A stretch of 64,000 nt of DNA from Lachnospira rogosae. Its GTDB lineage: Bacteria > Bacillota > Clostridia > Lachnospirales > Lachnospiraceae. The position numbers and the translations under genes were made by a program. The notes beneath the pieces are model-generated. The model was not told the DNA's origin. It saw only the letters and a list, made by a program, of their open reading frames with translations, and did no database searches. The stretch lies in NCBI RefSeq assembly GCF_040096455.1, contig NZ_JBBMER010000004.1:62001-126000 (forward strand), written 5' to 3'. Below are positions 24,981 to 31,512 of the stretch, piece after piece (the first letter of the stretch is position 1; each line of letters starts with the position of its first letter).

Positions 24981-25082
24981 ATGAAATATTTAATTGAATA
25001 TAGGGGAGAAGTCCTGTCAGGGAAGGCTCCTGACCTCCCCAAGAATAAGCTAAGACGTGGCGAAAGGCTGCGTCTTTTTTGA
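24981..25082 (+). other. Short ORF overlapping a strongly folded RNA and terminator
   Basis: A 33-codon frame (MKYLIEYRGEVLSGKAPDLP onwards; open in frame back to ATGCCC at 24960) has AAAGGAAG upstream. The same stretch folds well: GGGGAG (25003-25008) pairs with CTCCCC (25035-25040), stacked on GTCAGG/CCTGAC with a 7-nt bulge, then AAGACG/CGTCTT (25052-25076) plus a T-run. Either a tiny gene ending in its terminator, the 5' remnant of a replaced head gene, or a small structured RNA. Confidence 0.4.
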
Positions 25083-25397
25083 TTGCAGAGGTAGGCTGCA
25101 ATAATAATTATTTAATAAAATTTATAAAATGGCAGTATTTTTATAATGTATTACATTATGCGTATCTTGCTAGATTTTTATTCATAAAAATTATAATAAA
25201 AAAGTATAAACTGACGAGAAATATAGAGAAATACAGCGGTTTACAAGCTTTTAATAAAGTGATAAGGTGAGCATACGATATATCGCAAAATAATTTTAAA
25301 AACCTCTTGACTTATGGTCGACCAAAAGTTATAATAAGATTGCAGTTGAGGAATACTTAACGAGTAAAGCAGGCAAGTAGCTGGAAAGGAGAAAAGA
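25083..25397. other. Gene-poor stretch in the moron region
   Basis: Very AT-rich. A 63-codon frame (about 25079-25270) begins inside the preceding terminator and has no ribosome binding site, so it was not called. The only clear element is the promoter at 25307-25335. Confidence 0.5.
25307..25335 (+). promoter_or_regulatory. Strong promoter with TGGTCGACCA operator in the spacer
   Basis: TTGACT (25307-25312), a 17-bp spacer and TATAAT (25330-25335). The spacer holds the 10-bp palindrome TGGTCGACCA (25315-25324). The ribbon-helix-helix protein encoded downstream (25634) is a candidate autoregulator. Confidence 0.75.
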
Positions 25398-25538
25398 ATG
25401 GAAGACGATATGAATATTGGTGAATTGCTTAAGGAAACAGCAGAAGAAAATCAGACAAGAAAAATTCTTGCAATACTCAATGAATGTAAAGACATTGAAG
25501 AAGCTAGAGAAAAAGTAAAAGCCCTGCTTAATAAATAA
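25398..25538 (+). CDS. 46-residue phage protein, unknown
   Basis: Acidic, helical (MEDDMNIGELLKETAEENQT...EAREKVKALLNK). AAAGGAG precedes the ATG; first gene of the TTGACT/TATAAT promoter. Together with the ribbon-helix-helix gene downstream it could be a small regulatory or toxin-antitoxin-like pair, without direct evidence. Confidence 0.65.
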   Translation: MEDDMNIGELLKETAEENQTRKILAILNECKDIEEAREKVKALLNK

Positions 25539-25633
25539 GCAAGGCTGACAACGAAAAATTCGGGCGGTACTTGCCACCGCTCGATACCAAATAGATAATA
25601 TCATTTATTTGGTTACAAGGCAAGAGTCAAGAG

Positions 25634-25822
25634 GTGATTAAAGTAGATAAGAAGAAAATGGGTAGACCCACAGACAATCCTAGAACAGAAAAGATAGGCT
25701 TCAGAATGTCAAAAGAAGAAATTGAAGATATACAAGAATGTGCTAATGCATTGAATACTCAAAGAGTTAATGCAGTTGTTGAGGGAATAAAACTACTAAA
25801 AGAAAAATTGGGAATTAAATAA
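25634..25822 (+). CDS. Ribbon-helix-helix (CopG-like) regulator
   Basis: About 54-62 aa: a basic MGRPTDNPRTEKIGFRMS (beta strand) followed by two helices, typical of small RHH repressors. The start may be GTG 25634 or ATG 25658. Likely represses the palindromic promoter at 25307. Confidence 0.7.
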   Translation: MIKVDKKKMGRPTDNPRTEKIGFRMSKEEIEDIQECANALNTQRVNAVVEGIKLLKEKLGIK

Positions 25823-25828
25823 CAAAAA

Positions 25829-25865
25829 AGAAGTTCGCCCACCTACCAAGCAAAACGAACTTCTT
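25829..25865 (+). terminator. Rho-independent terminator
   Basis: AGAAGTTCG pairs with CGAACTTCT around an 18-nt loop, preceded by an A-run (so usable on both strands). Ends the RHH operon. A further small inverted repeat AATACCA/TGGTATT at 25873-25892 precedes the rha gene. Confidence 0.7.
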
Positions 25866-25954
25866 CAACACACCAATACCAAAGTACTGGTATTAATATT
25901 ATATCTTACTTTTGGAATTGGTCAACATAATTTTAAAAGGAGATTGATTTAAAA

Positions 25955-26659
25955 ATGAATAAGATAGAGCAGACGATAACAAGCATTGAAGTAGCCGAAA
26001 TGGTTGGAAAAGAACATAGTAAATTATTAAGGGACATAAGAAATTATGTAGAGCAGTTTAACCAATCCAAGATTGGCTTCGTTGATTTCTTTACAGAAAG
26101 TACATACAAGGATAATAAAGGAGAAATAAGACCTTGCTACAATGTAACCAAGAAAGGCTGTGAGTTTATAGCACATAAGCTTACAGGCACAAAGGGAACA
26201 GAATTTACAGCAAGATACATCAATCGTTTTCACGATATGGAAGAACATATAAACAACAGCAAGCCACGCACAGCACTTGAACAACTTCAGTTGCAGAGTC
26301 GGGCAATTCTTGAAGTTAATGATAAGATTGATGAAGTTAAGCAGGAACTTGAAGACTTCAAGCAGGATATGCCACTTATGAATATAGAATGTGACAGAAT
26401 AACAACAGCAGTACGCAAGGTTGGAACACGCGCTTTAGGCGGTAAAGACAGCAATGCATATCACGATAAGTCTTTAAGCGGTAAGGTATACACAGATATC
26501 TACAGAGAGTTGAAAAGACAGTTTCAGGTTACTTCCTACAAGTCAATCAAGCGTAGACAGTGTGACATAGCAATATCTATAATTGAAGAGTATCAGCTGC
26601 CTGTGGTTCTGAAAGAACAGATACAGAACACTAACGCACAGATGAATATGGAGGTGTAA
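25955..26659 (+). CDS. Rha-family phage regulatory protein with ORF6C domain
   Basis: 234 aa. N-terminal Rha domain (ITSIEVAEMVGKEHSKLLRDIR, CYNVTKKGCEFIAHKLTG) and a C-terminal ORF6C domain (~residues 120-225). Both are typical of phage regulatory/antirepressor proteins. Its place between minor head and scaffold genes, with terminators on both sides, marks it as a moron. Confidence 0.88.
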   Translation: MNKIEQTITSIEVAEMVGKEHSKLLRDIRNYVEQFNQSKIGFVDFFTESTYKDNKGEIRPCYNVTKKGCEFIAHKLTGTKGTEFTARYINRFHDMEEHINNSKPRTALEQLQLQSRAILEVNDKIDEVKQELEDFKQDMPLMNIECDRITTAVRKVGTRALGGKDSNAYHDKSLSGKVYTDIYRELKRQFQVTSYKSIKRRQCDIAISIIEEYQLPVVLKEQIQNTNAQMNMEV

Positions 26660-26660
26660 T

Positions 26661-26861
26661 ATGTCTGCTAAAATTGATTTTGAGAATGCTTTGTATGAAC
26701 TGGAACAGACAACAGCAACATTAGGATTTGTTCAGACAGCATTTGCAGAGGGCGAATCTCTTATAGATAATGACGAATCTGCAGCAACTATATATATGTT
26801 ATATTCAAGACAAAGGTCTATAGTGAATAAGCTCAAAGAAGTATTGAATACAATAAAATAA
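26661..26861 (+). CDS. Small phage protein, unknown
   Basis: 66 aa, helical (KIDFENALYELEQTTATLGF...SIVNKLKEVLNTIK). ATG 1 nt after the rha stop with GGAGGTGTAAT, so translationally coupled to it. Function unknown. Confidence 0.65.
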   Translation: MSAKIDFENALYELEQTTATLGFVQTAFAEGESLIDNDESAATIYMLYSRQRSIVNKLKEVLNTIK

Positions 26862-26882
26862 ATAATATCATATTGATATCTG

Positions 26883-26909
26883 GGACGTTCAGCAATGGAC
26901 GTCCTTTTT
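26883..26909 (+). terminator. Rho-independent terminator before the head operon
   Basis: GGACGT pairs with ACGTCC, followed by TTTTT, then a TATGCCCAA boundary block as in the other moron cassettes. Confidence 0.75.
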
Positions 26910-26985
26910 ATATGCCCAAAACTTAATGGCACTAAACTTTAGGAAAATGCCGACGGGCGGTAAACGGAAGAAAGGAGATAGAGTG

Positions 26986-27642
26986 ATGAGAAAGACATTA
27001 CCTATTAATTTACAGTTCTTCGCAGAGGGCGGAGATGGTAACGGCGACCAGAACGCTGGAAGTAACAATAACGGACAGGCAGGACAGCAAGGTGGTCAGA
27101 ATAATCAGCAGGCGGCTGGAATTGACTATGACAAAATACAGAGCATGTTAGACACCGCAACTGCCAAGAAAGAAAATGCTGTGCTTAAAAGCTATTTCCA
27201 GCAGCAGGGACTATCCGAGGAGGAAGTAAGCCAGGCTATTGCAACATTTAAGCAGAATAAACAGCAGCAGGTAGAACAGCAGCAGAATGCTAATGCTAAT
27301 CTTCAGAATGAAGTAACAACAGCGCAGAAAGATGCTGAACAGGCTCGTATAGAGCTAGCGGCTACACAGGTAGCAATGACACTTGGTATTAATGCCAAGA
27401 CACTTCCATATGTGCTTAAGATGGCTGATTTCAGCAAGGCAAAGGGCACAGATGGAAAGATATCAGAGGACAATGTTAAAGCTGCACTTGAACAGGTTCT
27501 AAAGGATGTACCTGCACTTAAGCCAAGCACAGAGAACAATGAGGGATTCCAGATTGGCGCAGGGCAGCAGACTAATGGACAGCAGTCTTCTGCAGGTAGC
27601 AATGTAAATGTTCCTACAAAGAGATGGAATAGATTCAATTAA
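26986..27642 (+). CDS. Capsid scaffolding protein
   Basis: 218 aa. Starts MRKTLPINLQFFAEGGDG, the NLQFFAE start typical of scaffold proteins encoded before major capsid genes; then a Gly/Asn/Gln-rich linker, a coiled coil and a Gln-rich tail ending KRWNRFN. The start at 26986 has AAAGGAGATAGAGTG; the frame is open upstream to 26926 without similarity. Confidence 0.88.
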   Translation: MRKTLPINLQFFAEGGDGNGDQNAGSNNNGQAGQQGGQNNQQAAGIDYDKIQSMLDTATAKKENAVLKSYFQQQGLSEEEVSQAIATFKQNKQQQVEQQQNANANLQNEVTTAQKDAEQARIELAATQVAMTLGINAKTLPYVLKMADFSKAKGTDGKISEDNVKAALEQVLKDVPALKPSTENNEGFQIGAGQQTNGQQSSAGSNVNVPTKRWNRFN

Positions 27643-27666
27643 GAAAGGTTAAAAAGGTAAAATAAT

Positions 27667-28743
27667 ATGCCAAATTTAAATTATGCAGAACAGTGGAGTC
27701 CTGAATTATTAGCAATTCTTATTCAGGGCACACTTACATCACCATTTATCACAAACAATGTCAGATGGTTAGATGCAAAGACTTTCCATTTTACACAGAT
27801 GAGTGTAAGTGGTTATAAGAACCATAAGAGATCAGGTGGATGGAACACAGGAGAATATAACCAGAAAGATGTTCCTTACACAGTAACACATGACAGAGAT
27901 GTACAGTTTATGGTTGATAAGGCAGATGTTGATGAAACAAATCAGACAGCATCTATTCAGAATATTTCACACATATTTGAACAGACACAGGTAGTACCAG
28001 AGACAGATGCATTATTTTTCAGTAAGGTAGCACAGGCTGCACAGAAGACAGAATTATATCATACTGAAACAGCTTCCACAGAATATACATCAGAGAATGT
28101 ATTTGCTAAGCTTAAGCATATTCTGGCAGCAGGCAAGCTTAGAAGATATAAGGCAAATGGAAGTCTCATTATGTATGTATCTTCTGACATTATGGATAAG
28201 CTTGAGGTATCAAAGGAATTTACACGTAAGATTGAAATGACACAGATTGCAGAAGGTGGTCTTGGCATTGAAACACGTGTAACTGATATTGATGGCGTGA
28301 CACTTATGGAAGTTGTGGATGATGAAAGATTCTATGACAGATTCGATTGGGATGTTGCAGAGGGCGGCTTTGCTCCGCTTAAGTCAAAGTATACCATAAC
28401 AACTGATACAGATGTGGTAGAAGGAAAGACATACTACACTAAGAGCGACAGCACTTATACAGTTGTGTCAAAGCCTACAAAGACTAATATAGCCACATAT
28501 TATGAAAAGACTGTTCAGGGTTCACGCAAGATTAATGTACTTGTCGCATGTGGCCAGACATGTAAGACAGTACCTAAGATTTCATCTATTTATTTCTTCG
28601 CACCAGGAGCACATACAGAAGGAGACGGATTCCTTTATCAGAATCGCCAGTTAAGTGATACATTTGTATTCCCTAATGGCAAGGATGGTAAGGTTGATTC
28701 TGTATTCGTTGATGTAGATCCTGCAGAAGAGATTGCAGAGTAA
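27667..28743 (+). CDS. Major capsid protein
   Basis: 358 aa capsid protein, abundantly translated (AAGGTAAAATAAT before ATG). Conserved start LNYAEQWSPELLAILIQGTLTS. Residues ~240-285 (TDTDVVEGKTYYTKSDSTY, YYEKT) form an inserted beta-rich segment of a kind seen repeatedly in phage structural proteins, probably a surface-exposed module. HK97-type fold is expected from position and length. Confidence 0.88.
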   Translation: MPNLNYAEQWSPELLAILIQGTLTSPFITNNVRWLDAKTFHFTQMSVSGYKNHKRSGGWNTGEYNQKDVPYTVTHDRDVQFMVDKADVDETNQTASIQNISHIFEQTQVVPETDALFFSKVAQAAQKTELYHTETASTEYTSENVFAKLKHILAAGKLRRYKANGSLIMYVSSDIMDKLEVSKEFTRKIEMTQIAEGGLGIETRVTDIDGVTLMEVVDDERFYDRFDWDVAEGGFAPLKSKYTITTDTDVVEGKTYYTKSDSTYTVVSKPTKTNIATYYEKTVQGSRKINVLVACGQTCKTVPKISSIYFFAPGAHTEGDGFLYQNRQLSDTFVFPNGKDGKVDSVFVDVDPAEEIAE

Positions 28744-28747
28744 GCCT

Positions 28748-29122
28748 ATGGTATATGCAAGTAAAGAACAGTACCTGAGCGAGCATAATCTTATCACGGA
28801 TGAACAGATAGAACGAAGATTAAAACAGGCGAGCCGTCATATCGACTCGCTTACTTTTAATCGTATAACATCAAGAGGCTTTGATAATCTGACAGAGTTC
28901 CAGCAGGCAATAATCATAGATGTATGCTGCGATATGGCTGATTTTGAGTATGAGAATGAAGACATGATTAATTGTGTCTTACAGAATTATGCTGTAAATG
29001 GAGTATCTATGCAGTTTGGCAGCAGTTGGAATGTTCTTGTGCAGAATGGAATTGCTGTAAAGCGTGATACATACCGGGTGCTTTGCCAGACAGGCTTGTG
29101 CTGCTTAAGTCTGGGGGTGTGA
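28748..29122 (+). CDS. Head-tail connector protein (adaptor)
   Basis: 124 aa, helical, with the pattern of gp6/gp15-like adaptors (ITDEQIERRLKQASRHIDSLTFNRI, FQQAIIIDVCCDMADFEYEN). Forms the ring beneath the portal by family analogy. The ATG at 28748 was preferred to an upstream TTG overlapping the capsid gene. Confidence 0.75.
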   Translation: MVYASKEQYLSEHNLITDEQIERRLKQASRHIDSLTFNRITSRGFDNLTEFQQAIIIDVCCDMADFEYENEDMINCVLQNYAVNGVSMQFGSSWNVLVQNGIAVKRDTYRVLCQTGLCCLSLGV

Positions 29123-29124
29123 GT

Positions 29125-29463
29125 ATGAGATACCCTTGCTTGATATTAAAGAGCATGTGTAAGACAGAAATACATGTAGAGATAGAGCAGGAAGGCAGGA
29201 ATGTCTACGGAGAGCCTCTTGAACCTGTTATATGGGATGGTTTATGTAACTATCAGGACAGCGGTAAGACAGTATTAACAGCAGAAAAGGTTCTTATACA
29301 ACTTGAAGGATGTGCTTTGATACCTGGAGATATTGCACCGGAGCTTCCTGTTATTACTAAAGGTGATATAAAGGTGTTCGGTGTAACAAGGCATATATAC
29401 AAGGGTACGAAGTGTCGTAATCCGGATGGTACGGTTAATTATGTAAGATTGGATGTGATGTAA
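29125..29463 (+). CDS. Head-tail connector / stopper-like protein
   Basis: 112 aa, beta-rich (EIEQEGRNVYGEPLEPVIWDGLCNYQ, GDIKVFGVTRHIYKGTKCRNPDG). Position second after the capsid suggests head-closure function. ATG after GGGGGTGTGAGT; overlaps the next start (TAATG). Confidence 0.68.
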   Translation: MRYPCLILKSMCKTEIHVEIEQEGRNVYGEPLEPVIWDGLCNYQDSGKTVLTAEKVLIQLEGCALIPGDIAPELPVITKGDIKVFGVTRHIYKGTKCRNPDGTVNYVRLDVM

Positions 29464-29882
29464 TGGCAAAGAATGTTAAGTCAACAGTTAAGCTTAATAT
29501 GCCTATGGTAAGGAAGCTTACGGCAGCAGCACAGGTGTCATTAGTACAGACAGCAGAAGCAATACATACGAATGTAGTTCAAAGTCAGGTAATGCCTAGA
29601 GATACAGGTACACTGCAAAACGAAAGCACATTTGTATATACACAGGATATAGCCAATGGCAAGGTAGAGCTTATATCAAGCACGCCATATGTAAGAAGGT
29701 TATATTATCATCCTGAATATAACTTCCATCAATCACCTTGGGTAGATGATAAAGGTAAAAGACACGAAGGAAACGCAAATGCCAAGGGCAGGTGGCTCGA
29801 TGATTATCTTAAAGATGGTAAGAAAAGAAATTTTGCTCCTGATACGTTTGCTAAGTTATACAAGAAGAATGCGGGGTTATGA
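29463..29882 (+). CDS. HK97 gp10-like minor capsid / neck protein
   Basis: 139 aa with VMPRDTGTLQNESTF and SSTPYVRRLYYHPEYNFHQSP, typical of minor capsid proteins in this slot of Firmicutes siphophages. Overlapping start with the previous gene. Confidence 0.78.
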   Translation: MAKNVKSTVKLNMPMVRKLTAAAQVSLVQTAEAIHTNVVQSQVMPRDTGTLQNESTFVYTQDIANGKVELISSTPYVRRLYYHPEYNFHQSPWVDDKGKRHEGNANAKGRWLDDYLKDGKKRNFAPDTFAKLYKKNAGL

Positions 29883-30283
29883 TGTTAGGAATAGGTGATG
29901 TAAGAGATTATATAGCAGGTCTTGGCATTGCAGACAATAATAATGTATATTGCGGCAAGCTTGACAATAAAAAAGATAAGAGCATAGGAGTATATAATCT
30001 TAACAGACAAAGACCACCACAGACTGCTGTAGGAGGCTTAAATAACAGCTCTTATCGTATTAAGTCTATAAGTATATTAGTTCATTGGAATACAAGTGTC
30101 AGAGACACCGAGAAGGCAGCAGAACAGCTCTATAATATGCTTAGAGACACCAACAATAAAATAATCAATGATACAAAGCTGCTATTCAATAAAATGCAGG
30201 TTGATGGACCTGTGGATGTAGGGACAGATGATAAAGGTATCTTTGAGAGTGTAATAGAATTAGATATTTATTATGAAAGGTAG
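29879..30283 (+). CDS. Tail terminator / minor capsid 12-like protein
   Basis: 134 aa (DVRDYIAGLGIADNNNVYCGKL, RIKSISILVHWNTSVRDTEKAAEQLY). Position just before the tail tube gene suggests the tail-completion protein. Overlaps the previous gene by 4 nt. Confidence 0.75.
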   Translation: MMLGIGDVRDYIAGLGIADNNNVYCGKLDNKKDKSIGVYNLNRQRPPQTAVGGLNNSSYRIKSISILVHWNTSVRDTEKAAEQLYNMLRDTNNKIINDTKLLFNKMQVDGPVDVGTDDKGIFESVIELDIYYER

Positions 30284-30291
30284 GTAAAGGT

Positions 30292-30789
30292 ATGGCACAG
30301 AATACTAAATTAGCTGGATATAATGCAGGGGCAACACCTCTTACTGGAGTTAATCCGGTGCATACAATTCAGTTCGGTGTATGCATAACAGGAAGAAAGA
30401 GCACAGATACACCGGAAACAGTAGAAACAAAGGTTGTAAAAGATGCAGAGAGCTTAAGCATATCCGTAGATGGAACAATTGAAGAATGGAATCCAATGGA
30501 TCAGGCAGGCTGGACAAGAAGACTTACAACAGGTAAATCATTGGGTATGACTATGGGTGGTAAGCGTAATTATGGTGATGAAGGTAATGATTATATCGCA
30601 AGCCTGGCTTTAAAGACAGGACAGGAATGCAATACCTGGGTTTCAATTATTTTCCCAAACCTTGACCAGCTTCTTATCCCAGCAGTTATAAATGTAACTT
30701 CCCTTGGAGGAGACTCAACAAGCATTGATGCACTCGAATGGGAAGCACAGAGCGATGGAAAACCAACATATATTCCATATACAGAATAA
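30292..30789 (+). CDS. Major tail tube protein
   Basis: 165 aa: TIQFGVCITGRKSTDT, LSISVDGTIEEWNPMDQAGWTRRLTTGKS-type beta-sandwich typical of tail tube proteins. Polymerises to form the flexible tail. GGTAAAGGT precedes the ATG. Confidence 0.85.
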   Translation: MAQNTKLAGYNAGATPLTGVNPVHTIQFGVCITGRKSTDTPETVETKVVKDAESLSISVDGTIEEWNPMDQAGWTRRLTTGKSLGMTMGGKRNYGDEGNDYIASLALKTGQECNTWVSIIFPNLDQLLIPAVINVTSLGGDSTSIDALEWEAQSDGKPTYIPYTE

Positions 30790-30812
30790 AAAAGAAAGAG
30801 AGAATTTGAATA

Positions 30813-31145
30813 ATGGCAAAGACAGATTTTAAAGTAATAGACATATCAATGAAGATTACAAACCAGTTACCTATGGTTCGTATTACTGATGACTTAGTGG
30901 TAACTGTGAATAACAGAAAGAACACAATTCTTAATGTACAGGCTATGGCTGCTGAGGCTGAAAAGAAGAAAGATAGTGACAACGGAATGGGATTTATAAC
31001 AAAGGCTCTTGAAATGCTTATTGGCAAAGAGGCAGCAGATAAGATTGAGGCTATGGACTTACCGCTTCCGGAATATAAGGAAATGTATAATGCAATAATG
31101 GGCGTTGCTACAGGCACATATGGAGAGGAGAATACACCCTCATAG
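30813..31145 (+). CDS. Tail assembly chaperone (zero-frame product)
   Basis: 110 aa, helical C-terminus (IEAMDLPLPEYKEMYNAIMG). Lies between the tube and tape-measure genes, the place of tail chaperones in siphophages. It ends ACA CCC TCA TAG; the next ORF is in the +1 frame and lacks its own ribosome binding site, suggesting a programmed +1 frameshift on CCC-T (31137-31140). Confidence 0.8.
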   Translation: MAKTDFKVIDISMKITNQLPMVRITDDLVVTVNNRKNTILNVQAMAAEAEKKKDSDNGMGFITKALEMLIGKEAADKIEAMDLPLPEYKEMYNAIMGVATGTYGEENTPS

Positions 31146-31479
31146 TGAAATATATTATGACATATATGATGACTGGGAATTGATAGAGTCAAGTTTCCTG
31201 TCACAGTATGGCATACGATTGCGGACGGAAGATGATATGTCCTGGGCGGAATTTTGTTCTTTATTATCAGGAATAATGCCTGAAACACCACTTGGAAGAG
31301 TGGTAAGTATAAGGGCAGAGAAAGACATTAAAGTTATCAATAGCTTTACTAAGGAACAGAAAAAGATACATGATGACTGGCTTCTGAAGCGTAATAGGAA
31401 AATGGTGGGAACACCACAGTATATAGAATATTGGACACGATTACAAAGAGATTTTAAGGCTGCTTACTCGAAGAAGTAG
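31105..31479 (+). CDS. Gp15-like tail protein, probably made by +1 frameshift
   Basis: Conserved from about HSEIYYDIYDDWELIESSF, the usual start of the Gp15 family, which coincides with the point reached by a +1 shift from the preceding gene's CCC TCA TAG. No ATG/GTG with a ribosome binding site is available near the start of homology (TTG 31105 and ATG 31120 have none). Expected fusion product 30813-31479, analogous to lambda gpGT. Confidence 0.75.
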   Translation: MLQAHMERRIHPHSEIYYDIYDDWELIESSFLSQYGIRLRTEDDMSWAEFCSLLSGIMPETPLGRVVSIRAEKDIKVINSFTKEQKKIHDDWLLKRNRKMVGTPQYIEYWTRLQRDFKAAYSKK

Positions 31480-31512
31480 ACAGTCTTTTTTTCGTGCCGG
31501 AAAGGAGGGGGA

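Noticed and set aside
25079..25270. 63-codon frame in the moron region
   Set aside because: Begins inside the preceding terminator, lacks a ribosome binding site and is AT-driven low-complexity sequence.
29330..29345. Possible fourth copy of the GTTGCACCGGTGCAAC palindrome (TTGCACCGGAGC)
   Set aside because: Only half the site matches; it is coding sequence for an ordinary connector protein.
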